This document shows positions 18,040 through 25,767 of a stretch of DNA of 64,000 bases, in pieces (positions within the stretch are counted from its first letter, which is position 1; each line of letters starts with the position of its first letter). Source of the stretch: CAYVVT01 sp964454335 (lineage in GTDB: Bacteria > Fidelibacterota > UBA8477 > JABMPR01); NCBI GenBank assembly GCA_964454335.1, contig CAYVVT010000001.1, positions 562,281 to 626,280 on the forward strand, given 5' to 3'. Under the pieces are notes generated by a model, which saw only the letters and a list, made by a program, of their open reading frames with translations, was not told the DNA's origin and did not search any database. Position numbers and translations under genes: made by a program.

Positions 18040-18589
18040 CGCCTTCCTCATCCAGATACGACTTCAAATTCCTGGACACCTTTACCAGATCTTCATTTGT
18101 GGCTCTCAGACGGGTGACCAACACCTCCGAAAGAGACAGGAGGATCTTAGATCCCAGCGCGGGCTTTGTTTTCAGCAGATTCATGAGATCAGGACGATAG
18201 AAGCCAATGATCTGGCTGGTCTCCATGGCAATGGCAGCGGCCGAGCGAGGAGACTCGTCAAGCAGGGCCATTTCCCCAAAGAAATCACCCTCCGCCAATT
18301 CAGCTACCTTCTGCGGCTCCTCATTGACCATCTCGAGGTATATCGCCACGCTGCCATGGACGATGATATACATCCCACTGCCCGGATCCCCCTGCTTGAA
18401 TATCGGTTCATTGGGGGCATACTGACGGACATGGATGGATTGCTCAATGGTCTTGATCTCCTGCCAGCTCAGATCGCTGAAGATGCGGACATTAGCCAGT
18501 GCCAGCTGGGTTTTGCTGCGGCTAGGTTTGAGCTTCTTCGTGAAACTCTCAAAGATGGGATAGGAAAAGTCTATCTTCTTCTTACTCAT
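18032..18589 (-). CDS. Cyclic-nucleotide-binding-domain protein
   Basis: 185 residues. One cNMP-binding beta-roll at about 33-150: FSDLSWQEIKTIEQ, IFKQGDPGSGMYIIVHGSV, and the phosphate-binding cassette FFGEMALLDESPRSAAA including its Arg. No DNA-binding helix-turn-helix follows, only a helical tail of about 35 residues, so it is not a CRP-type regulator. It is coupled by overlap to the AI-2E transporter gene. Confidence 0.88.
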   Translation of the reverse strand: MSKKKIDFSYPIFESFTKKLKPSRSKTQLALANVRIFSDLSWQEIKTIEQSIHVRQYAPNEPIFKQGDPGSGMYIIVHGSVAIYLEMVNEEPQKVAELAEGDFFGEMALLDESPRSAAAIAMETSQIIGFYRPDLMNLLKTKPALGSKILLSLSEVLVTRLRATNEDLVKVSRNLKSYLDEEGDE

Positions 18590-18611
18590 ATCACTCCCCG
18601 CAGGTTATGGA

Positions 18612-20285
18612 TCACTGAAGTATGATATCTACCAGGGCGATCACGTCCTGCACATTGATCTGGTCATCCAGGTTAACATCTCCGGCGCATAGTTCCATAT
18701 CGTTGGGTGGTTCGCCGTTACCCAGGATGACATTTACCAGACGCACCAGGTCGCTGACGTCCTGATTGTTGTCATCGTTCAGGTCACCGGGATCGCAAAC
18801 CGTAAAGCTGGTGTTCTCAATGGTGTACGAGGCTGAGAAATTCGAACCTGTGGTCTGTGTAACCACTGGTATAAGCGCGGCCATGACAGCGTCACGCATA
18901 TCGATCTCTACACTTCCATCATTGTTGTTATCCAGCTCGATCTCACCCCATTCAACCACGTAGTCCTGATTCCAGACTGCCCACATGGCCGACATCTGTG
19001 CATTGTTCTGGCCATCAAAGAAGATTTCCAGACCCTCGTCATCACCGGGATTCAGGCGGATCATCCGGCAGGCCAGATTTTCGATCCCCGGTGCATTTGC
19101 CGTCACCGGGTAGATGTTGTGCGTGGTATACAGACTTGCGGTGGGGAATCCTGTGATACCGGCTTCGTCATAACCAAAATAGCTCACATCACCATCAGCT
19201 ACCGCCCGGGATCCGGTAAAGAAATTCCAGACGACATATTCCTTGAAGGCCTCTGTCAAACTGGTCCCATTGTTCTGAAGGATGGCATCATAGCTACTGA
19301 GTACTGCCTGTCCCGTATGGGTTTCCCGCCATTCCCAGAAGTCAAGAATGACCGGCGCTTCGGTATAGGAATTTGCGTCGAAGCGCTGGTGGATGAAATC
19401 CTCCCAGGGGTAATCCTCATAAGAACCGGCGCCGCCATGGGCCAGACTCCAATGTGGGTGTGACAGAGGATCACCATATCCCATGAAGTTGAGCATGGAG
19501 TCATTGACGTAATCATAGACGAATTCTTCTGCCCAGGTAGCATCGAGTTCCACCCAACCGCCTTCTGACCAGTATGAATGAACTCTCTGACTGGCGTGCT
19601 TGAACTCATGCGCACAGGTCACCTTCATGGCACCCTTCTGGTTGCCTTCCGGATCTTGGTTCGAACCAAAACCATAAAATGTGTTATGCAGAACGATGCG
19701 GGTCAGTTCGTTGCCATCAACACCACCCAGCGTGGTATAGCCGTAGGAGGACATGCTTTCAAAGGAGATGTTGTAATAACCGTCACCACCGGTGTGGTTC
19801 GGTCCGGCAAATCCGGCTGCATCCACTTCCTGGGTCCAGGTATAATCCATGTATTCCGCTGCCCATTCTACATAGTCCGGGACGCCACTGGCATCGGTGT
19901 CAGCTGACGGTACACTGTTGGTCCCCGTTGTCGAATAATTAAATGAGAAATGTCCGCCGGGGCTGATGAAGATCTCCCTGAGCTCGGGATTCGGTGCGAG
20001 ATAGTCCTCGATAATTGCGATCGTAGCCTCGTCCAGTTCATTGCTGTGTTCATTGTATTCAATGATAAGGGGTGTTCCACAGCGCAAGATCTCGGGTTCT
20101 GCAGGGCGAAAGCGCGCATCGATCAGTTCCGGTTCGAACATGGCATGAAATTTATTCAGGATCTGCTCGTTACGGTCGATCTCACCGCGAGCAAAAGCTT
20201 CATCCAGAGCTTGCATCGTCTGCGATGCGAACAGGGGCAGGCACAGACCTGACAAAGCAATAACCCAGAGCTTCTTTATTGACAT
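18612..20285 (-). CDS. Secreted putative zinc metalloprotease (MXAN_6640-like) with C-terminal dockerin
   Basis: 557 residues. Signal peptide at about 1-20 and GGAGGATCC just ahead of the ATG. The catalytic zone has H226EFKH230 followed by ATWAEE at about 250-254, as in MXAN_6640-type putative metalloproteases, where the Glu would be the third zinc ligand. A beta-sandwich spans about 400-490. Residues 497-557 form a dockerin type I pair: DLNDDNNQDVSDLVRLVN and DVNLDDQINVQDVIALVD, each with a calcium loop. The protein is exported and probably either docks to a cohesin or uses the dockerin as a stability and sorting domain. No cohesin gene is in the window. Confidence 0.8.
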   Translation of the reverse strand: MSIKKLWVIALSGLCLPLFASQTMQALDEAFARGEIDRNEQILNKFHAMFEPELIDARFRPAEPEILRCGTPLIIEYNEHSNELDEATIAIIEDYLAPNPELREIFISPGGHFSFNYSTTGTNSVPSADTDASGVPDYVEWAAEYMDYTWTQEVDAAGFAGPNHTGGDGYYNISFESMSSYGYTTLGGVDGNELTRIVLHNTFYGFGSNQDPEGNQKGAMKVTCAHEFKHASQRVHSYWSEGGWVELDATWAEEFVYDYVNDSMLNFMGYGDPLSHPHWSLAHGGAGSYEDYPWEDFIHQRFDANSYTEAPVILDFWEWRETHTGQAVLSSYDAILQNNGTSLTEAFKEYVVWNFFTGSRAVADGDVSYFGYDEAGITGFPTASLYTTHNIYPVTANAPGIENLACRMIRLNPGDDEGLEIFFDGQNNAQMSAMWAVWNQDYVVEWGEIELDNNNDGSVEIDMRDAVMAALIPVVTQTTGSNFSASYTIENTSFTVCDPGDLNDDNNQDVSDLVRLVNVILGNGEPPNDMELCAGDVNLDDQINVQDVIALVDIILQ

Positions 20286-20391
20286 GGATCCTCCTTGAAG
20301 TGCATTAAAGAACGCAAAATAAGCGGAGGGGTACCAAATGCAAAGTGTTTGGAATCATACGATTGTGTAACCCCACGCAAATGCAGATCGG

Positions 20392-20772
20392 CTAGAGAAG
20401 TTTGCCCAGGATAAAGCCGATGATGACACCTACCAGGAGTGCTGTGGTGAGAACTCGTCCCTGAACTACCGAAGAGCCGTAGCCTTTCTTCGCAATGAGC
20501 AGCGAAACAAACCACCCGATGCCGTTCAGCAACCAGAAGAAAGGAATGGAAAGGATCTTCACGATCAGTGGACCTACGAAAGGCACCAGGGCAATCAGGG
20601 CTGCCAGGCCGGCAAAAGCCTGTGATATGATACCAAACAGGACCACGAAGCCCGCCATGATCTGCTTGTCCCATTCGAAATGAAGGCCGATAGCCACGAA
20701 CACCGCTGTCGCGATGAGGAAAGTGAAGGTCTTCCAGTAATCTTTTACAATGCTGAGGCTACGTTCCAACAT
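20392..20772 (-). CDS. Small polytopic membrane protein
   Basis: 126 residues with three or four membrane spans: FTFLIATAVFVAIGL, IMAGFVVLFGII, AALIALVPFVGPLIVKIL and a final VLTTALLVGVIIGFILG. No family recognised. It lies 38 bases after the DUF3108-like gene on the same strand, and 106 bases separate it from the metalloprotease gene. Confidence 0.6.
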   Translation of the reverse strand: MLERSLSIVKDYWKTFTFLIATAVFVAIGLHFEWDKQIMAGFVVLFGIISQAFAGLAALIALVPFVGPLIVKILSIPFFWLLNGIGWFVSLLIAKKGYGSSVVQGRVLTTALLVGVIIGFILGKLL

Positions 20773-20810
20773 GGGAGGCGAAAATTAGGTCTTTGACCCC
20801 TGGAAAGGCA

Positions 20811-21554
20811 TTAATTTTTCAAGAGGTCCAGTTCCACGGCTGAGGGAAAGGTCCCGAAGCGGGCACGGATGATCTGACCGTTCGAATCCACCCACAGCAG
20901 AAAAAGACTGCCCTCTGACGCAATATGCCCGGTAAGAATATCGTTCTTGCTGACCACTGACTTACCACCGTCATGGTGGAGCACGGCACGCAGCAGAACG
21001 GTCCCCGGCGGATGATCATCAAGCTGGCTATGGGTGGGATCCGACCAGCGATTGACCTGGGCTCGCCAGATCTCGCCATCGATATAGATCTTCAGTGAGA
21101 GAGGAAATTTTTCAGGATCACCGGCCATATGCTCCAGGTAATGGGTAGCGGAGAATACAGTGAATGCTCCCTTGGGCATCTTCCGTTTGGTCCCATCGCT
21201 ATAGCGTACCTCATTCTTACCTGGGATTCGTCTGGCTGACAGGCTGAAATCCAGATCACCTTCTTGGATCTGCTTCGACCAGCGAATGGGTTGGTAACTT
21301 TTTTCAACGAAAGTGACGCCATAGACATTGTGCAGGTCCACAAGGTGGTTAAAGAACCCACGCATCTGATTGTCATAGCTGATGGTGACCAGGCTGTCTT
21401 TGGTCACAATGGTCTGAACCATGTCGATAATGGGAATGCCCAGATATGAAACCACGTAAGGGACCACGACCTGCTTGCTGTACTGTGATGGGGCGTGAGC
21501 CTGGACATTCACAGCCGGCAGTAGCAGGATCAGGAAGTATCGCAAGAATTTCAC
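20811..21554 (-). CDS. DUF3108-like exported protein
   Basis: 247 residues, GTG start at 21554. Signal peptide, then a beta-rich protein with the DUF3108 pattern: VSYLGIPIIDMVQTI, MRGFFNHLVDLHNVYGVTFVEKSYQP, RYSDGTKRKMP, DPEKFPLSLKIYIDGEIWRAQV and SNGQIIRARFGTFPSAVELDLL. Family members are periplasmic and of unknown function. It begins 3 bases after the membrane glycosyltransferase gene, so the two are in one operon and it may take part in cell-surface glycan export. Confidence 0.65.
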   Translation of the reverse strand: MKFLRYFLILLLPAVNVQAHAPSQYSKQVVVPYVVSYLGIPIIDMVQTIVTKDSLVTISYDNQMRGFFNHLVDLHNVYGVTFVEKSYQPIRWSKQIQEGDLDFSLSARRIPGKNEVRYSDGTKRKMPKGAFTVFSATHYLEHMAGDPEKFPLSLKIYIDGEIWRAQVNRWSDPTHSQLDDHPPGTVLLRAVLHHDGGKSVVSKNDILTGHIASEGSLFLLWVDSNGQIIRARFGTFPSAVELDLLKN

Positions 21555-21557
21555 TGT

Positions 21558-22664
21558 TCAGGATTTCCATTCATGTTTGATGAGTAGACCGCCAATAGCC
21601 GTAATGGGTATGTAAACCGGCTGCAGCAGGAACCAGAGTGGGTACAGGGCCAGAGCATTCAGCTGATGCAATCTCCTGGCACCGATCGATAGCACGATCA
21701 ATTCCAAAATTAATTTGATCAATACCGCTGACCAGAAGAGAGCCCCAAAGGCAAGTAATAGTGAATTTACCAGGATGAGAATATTCGTGACGAAAGCAGA
21801 GGACAGGAAAAGCACCAGCATGGGAAGCAGAGTATAGCTTGGCCGGCCGGCGTGGGACCAACGCATCCGCTGACGCAGGAATGCCCTGACATCAGGCGTG
21901 GGCTGGCTGCGTATAAAATGATCTGGATCAAAGATGAATTTTACTCCCTGTCCCAGAATGCCGGGTATGCCCTGCACGAGGTAGGCATCATCCCCCGAGA
22001 ACCCATACCGCTTTCGAGTGAAGCCCCCTAGAGCCGTGAATCCGGAACGGCGGTATCCCAGGTTCTGACCTGAACCGCTCCAGGCTATTCCGTTCTGGAT
22101 GAAACCGGCATTTGCACTCATCAGGGCCAGAAAATCCAGGTTCTGATACCGTTCAAACCAGGAGTTGCCCACGACAGATGAAGCCCCCACAAGGACTGCG
22201 GTGTCATCAGACATATGTCGGACAGCACTGCTGACCCAGCGTGAATCCAACCGACAATCAGCGTCCGTTGTCAGGATGATCTCAGAGGTCACCTGGTGGA
22301 TACACTGTGTGATGGCACCCTCCTTTGGCGTCATTCCCGGGGTGATAGACCTGATATGAACTGGATGGATGTGGGGGTGTTGGCCGGCATATCGATCAAG
22401 GATATGGCCTGTTTCGTCCTCTGAACGATCGTTCGCTATGTAAATGTCCAATCGTTCAGCCGGGTAATCCTGTGCTAACAGATCATCCAGCAGGGCAGGA
22501 AGGTTTGCAGCCTCGTTCCTGGCGGAAATGACCACCGAGACGGGTGGCTGATCGCTACGATCGGCCCTGGTGGCCTTCTTCAGCAGACCACGGATGATAT
22601 ACAGCACAAACAGTGCATACAGCAGCGTCGAGACAAGCAGAGCTGAGCCGGTAATATTGATCAT
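21558..22664 (-). CDS. Membrane glycosyltransferase, family 2
   Basis: 368 residues. One N-terminal span, a GT-A domain at about 40-260 (VSVVISARNEAANLPALLDDLLAQDYP, IANDRSEDET, ILTTDADCRL with the DxD-type motif, RQRMRW near the active site), then three C-terminal spans. Such enzymes build polysaccharide or glycolipid at the inner membrane; donor and acceptor unknown. Followed by the DUF3108-like gene with a 3-base gap and preceded by mgtE with a 6-base gap. Confidence 0.88.
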   Translation of the reverse strand: MINITGSALLVSTLLYALFVLYIIRGLLKKATRADRSDQPPVSVVISARNEAANLPALLDDLLAQDYPAERLDIYIANDRSEDETGHILDRYAGQHPHIHPVHIRSITPGMTPKEGAITQCIHQVTSEIILTTDADCRLDSRWVSSAVRHMSDDTAVLVGASSVVGNSWFERYQNLDFLALMSANAGFIQNGIAWSGSGQNLGYRRSGFTALGGFTRKRYGFSGDDAYLVQGIPGILGQGVKFIFDPDHFIRSQPTPDVRAFLRQRMRWSHAGRPSYTLLPMLVLFLSSAFVTNILILVNSLLLAFGALFWSAVLIKLILELIVLSIGARRLHQLNALALYPLWFLLQPVYIPITAIGGLLIKHEWKS

Positions 22665-22670
22665 TAAGAA

Positions 22671-24044
22671 TTAGAGCAGGAAGAGTCCTGCGATAAGGAA
22701 GTAGACCAGGACGCCCAGGATGTCCACAGCCGTGGTGACGAAAGGACCGGTGGCAACTGCCGGGTCGAGATTCACCCGCTCGAGAGCTACCGGGACCAGG
22801 GCTCCGATGAAAGCAGCTACGGTCATGGCCAGCAGGATCCCAGCGAGTACGGTGACTCCCAATTCCCAGGCCAGCATGTTCCCCAGACCTACGTAACCGA
22901 TGGCACCCAGCACCCAGCCGGCGCCGCCCAGTAAGAGTCCGTATAAGAGACCCAGGAGCATTCCTACCTGTAGTTCCTTGAAAATGGTTTTGAGCGCTGT
23001 CGAGGTCTCAACCCTCCCGGTGGCGATCCCCCGAACGATGATGGTGGCGGTCTGTGTGCCCACATTCCCGGCCATTCCGATGATGATGGGCAGGAAGGCG
23101 ACCAGGGCCAGAACCTGACCAAGAGTAGCTTCAAAACCGGCGATGATGGCTGCTACCAGCATACCGCCGATCCAGCTGGCGAAGAGCCAGGGTATCCGAG
23201 CCCGGGCATTCTGCCAGGCGCCCTTCATGACGATCTCTCGATCACGACCGGCACCCACCATCTGCAGGAAATCCTCTGTGGCCTCTTCGCGGATCACATC
23301 TATGACATCATCCACCGTGACGATCCCTAGGATCTGATTGCTGTCGTTGACTACCGGGACAGCCAGGATATTGTAATGCGAGACGATGTGGGCCACATCC
23401 TCCTGGTCCATGTGGGTATCCACCGAGTGGACATTGGTAACCATGATATTACGCAGCTGTGTGTCCGGTTTGGATGTGATCAGGTCTCGTAGCGATATGA
23501 CACCGACCAGGTGCTGGCGGTCATCGATGACATAGAGATAGAAGACCATCTCCTGTTCTTCCTGGTTCTGAATGGAAGCTATGGCCTCTTTTACGGAGAG
23601 GTCTTCGTGTAATGCGAATAATTCGGGGGTCATCAGGGATCCTGCCGTGTTCTCCGGATAAGCCATCAGGCTTTCCATCTCCTCGGACTCACTGTCCTTC
23701 AGGAGTTTCAGGATCTCGTCAGAAACCTCTTCAGGAAGCATGCGCAGAATGGCGGCTTCGTCATCTGCGGAGAGTTCCTTCATGAGGACCAGGGTCTTCT
23801 CCATGGGCAGATCGAGGACGATCTCGACCTTCAGGGAGTCATCAAGCTCGGAAATGACTTCGGCGGCCTGCTCAACGCTTGGGATGGTGGGGAAGATCTC
23901 GGAGCGTTCCTCTTCAGTGATGTGTCTGAAGATCATGGCGAGATCTGCAGGATGGATCTTGGCCAGCAGGTTTTCCAGATTGCTGGTGGCGTGCCGGCGG
24001 AGCAGACGGCGCATGGTGTCGATATGTAAACGTAGATCTTTCAT
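22671..24044 (-). CDS. mgtE: Magnesium transporter MgtE
   Basis: 457 residues, normal length. The MgtE N domain of helical repeats spans about 1-130 (ISELDDSLKVEIVLDLPMEKTLVLMKELSADDEAAILRMLPEE). Two CBS domains lie at about 135-255. Five membrane spans follow, with the conserved FLPIIIGMAGNVGTQTATIIVRGIATG and the final DPAVATGPFVTTAVDILGV. It is a Mg2+ channel gated by cytoplasmic Mg2+ through the N and CBS domains. Same strand as the downstream glycosyltransferase, 6-base gap. Confidence 0.96.
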   Translation of the reverse strand: MKDLRLHIDTMRRLLRRHATSNLENLLAKIHPADLAMIFRHITEEERSEIFPTIPSVEQAAEVISELDDSLKVEIVLDLPMEKTLVLMKELSADDEAAILRMLPEEVSDEILKLLKDSESEEMESLMAYPENTAGSLMTPELFALHEDLSVKEAIASIQNQEEQEMVFYLYVIDDRQHLVGVISLRDLITSKPDTQLRNIMVTNVHSVDTHMDQEDVAHIVSHYNILAVPVVNDSNQILGIVTVDDVIDVIREEATEDFLQMVGAGRDREIVMKGAWQNARARIPWLFASWIGGMLVAAIIAGFEATLGQVLALVAFLPIIIGMAGNVGTQTATIIVRGIATGRVETSTALKTIFKELQVGMLLGLLYGLLLGGAGWVLGAIGYVGLGNMLAWELGVTVLAGILLAMTVAAFIGALVPVALERVNLDPAVATGPFVTTAVDILGVLVYFLIAGLFLL

Positions 24045-24116
24045 GATTGAGCCGTGGAAAATAACCGGCAGTACCTCAAAGGTAAACGAAAAAGCCGGGA
24101 GCCTGAGCCCTTGGTT

Positions 24117-24962
24117 TTATTGGTCTTTCAGGCTTTCCAGACGAGCCTGGTATACCGCCCTCTTCTCCTGGAACCGTTGCGCCATTTCATCGTTCTCCCG
24201 CTTCTGGGCTCCTTCTGCCACAACCTTGCATTTGAATGACAATTCCTGCAGTAGAGCCTCTTGCGAGTCGCGTTCCATGGGTGTCTCGAGGTGTTTTTCC
24301 ATGGCCTTGATGCGAAAGCGGTCCATGCCCCAGTACTTGCGACTCAGTTGATCATCATGACCACCGTAGCGTGTGAGCAGCGGTTTTGGTAGATAACCGA
24401 TCTCAAAATGGAGAGCGATGCGTAGCCAGAGATCATAATCCTCACAGGCCGGCAGGTTTTCATCGAATAGACCAACCTGCTCGAAGACACTGCGGTGGAT
24501 CAGAACCGCAGAAGGGCTGACAATACAGCGGGGTAAGCATTCTCTGAAGATCCAGCCACCCTGCTTTGCATGTTTGCGCATCGGATTGACACGTACACCG
24601 TCCCGGATCCAGATCTCATCACATTGACTGATCCGCATTGCCGGATTGTGCTCGTGGTACACGACCTGGGTTTCCAGTTTTTCACGGTGCCAGCGGTCAT
24701 CGCTGTCCAGGAAGGCCAGCCACTCAGCATTTGAAGCCTGGATCCCCTGATTCCTGGCGTGTGAGACCCCGTGGTTCTGCTCCAGCCGGATGATCCTGAC
24801 CCTATCCCGGAATTCGTCCAGCCGATCCCGTGTGTCATCTTCTGAGGCATCGTCCACAACGATGATCTCCTGAATGGGATAACTCTGCTTAAGCACCGAT
24901 TCCAGCGCAAACGCCAGCATGTGGGCACGGTTATAGGTTGGGATAATGACGCTAATCTGCAT
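24117..24962 (-). CDS. Glycosyltransferase, family 2
   Basis: 281 residues, soluble GT-A fold. SVIIPTYNRAHMLAFALESVLKQSYPI at the N-terminus, VVDDASEDDT, GVSHARNQGI, FLDSDDRWH with the DxD motif, and ACEDYDLWLRIALHFEI. It probably adds a sugar to a surface glycan. The C-terminal 60 residues are charged and helical. The gene overlaps the end of the nucleosidase gene by 11 bases, so the two are coupled. Confidence 0.88.
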   Translation of the reverse strand: MQISVIIPTYNRAHMLAFALESVLKQSYPIQEIIVVDDASEDDTRDRLDEFRDRVRIIRLEQNHGVSHARNQGIQASNAEWLAFLDSDDRWHREKLETQVVYHEHNPAMRISQCDEIWIRDGVRVNPMRKHAKQGGWIFRECLPRCIVSPSAVLIHRSVFEQVGLFDENLPACEDYDLWLRIALHFEIGYLPKPLLTRYGGHDDQLSRKYWGMDRFRIKAMEKHLETPMERDSQEALLQELSFKCKVVAEGAQKRENDEMAQRFQEKRAVYQARLESLKDQ

Positions 24963-25584
24963 GATTGGGATAGAGGAAAGGGATCAACAGATCCTGGAGT
25001 TTGGTGGCCACCACCGGAAAATGTTTCTTGAATTCCTCGAAAGCCTCGCCACCGGCCTGATCTGATATGATCCTGAGTGTCAATAGCGGCAAGCCCCTGG
25101 ATATACAGAAATTGGCTACCTCGAAAGATTCCATATCCACCGCCAGAGCGCCTGTTTCGGCCGCTGCGTCACGATCCTCGATGGTGGCAACTGGATCGAC
25201 GCAGGAAAGCAGGGGACCTGTAACCACGTGCTGCAGCAGCTTCAGGCTGTCCAGCCATAATGGTTCCCAGTCATCGGGAGATGCAGTTACCTGTTCCGGC
25301 CCAAGGTAGCTGTCAGGTTGTATGAATTCCCCAATGGCCAATTGAGGAGAAACGCTGCCGCTGACCCCAACTACCAGGGCAGCTTCCACGGTCAGTTCTT
25401 CCGGAAGTGCTGCCAGGGAATCCTGCATGCGCTTGAGACCCATACCCCCCTGGAGCAGGAGGGTTCCGCTCTGTAGATGGAACAGACGTGATTGGGGGGT
25501 GGGACGGGTTTCGCTAATGGGTGGATCAATCGTTCGGATCCGTCTGCTCTCTTCCTTCAGGGCGGTGATGATCAAGATGTTCAT
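24952..25584 (-). CDS. Nucleoside phosphorylase/nucleosidase-superfamily protein
   Basis: 210 residues with the PNP/UDP fold: NILIITALKEESRRI, a GGMGLKRMQDSLAAL loop, VVGVSGSV, and the hallmark ALAVDMESFEVANFC with the ribose-binding Met-Glu, ending LRIISDQAGG. Candidates are MTA/SAH nucleosidase, futalosine hydrolase or hopanoid phosphorylase; the sequence alone does not choose. Coupled by overlap to a glycosyltransferase gene. Confidence 0.75.
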   Translation of the reverse strand: MNILIITALKEESRRIRTIDPPISETRPTPQSRLFHLQSGTLLLQGGMGLKRMQDSLAALPEELTVEAALVVGVSGSVSPQLAIGEFIQPDSYLGPEQVTASPDDWEPLWLDSLKLLQHVVTGPLLSCVDPVATIEDRDAAAETGALAVDMESFEVANFCISRGLPLLTLRIISDQAGGEAFEEFKKHFPVVATKLQDLLIPFLYPNHAD

Positions 25585-25767
25585 GGCTTAATGTAGTCAG
25601 GGAAATATGTGGTTCAAGAATGCCGCAGAGCTGATGATCAAGTAAGTGCGAAAATAACTGGTCAAGCGTGAAACGGCATTTAATTTGCACCGCTTATGAG
25701 GCGTCACTAATTGTTGAGATACGAACACTAGTTTTTGATAGAATGCGACGAAAGGGATCAAAGAATT

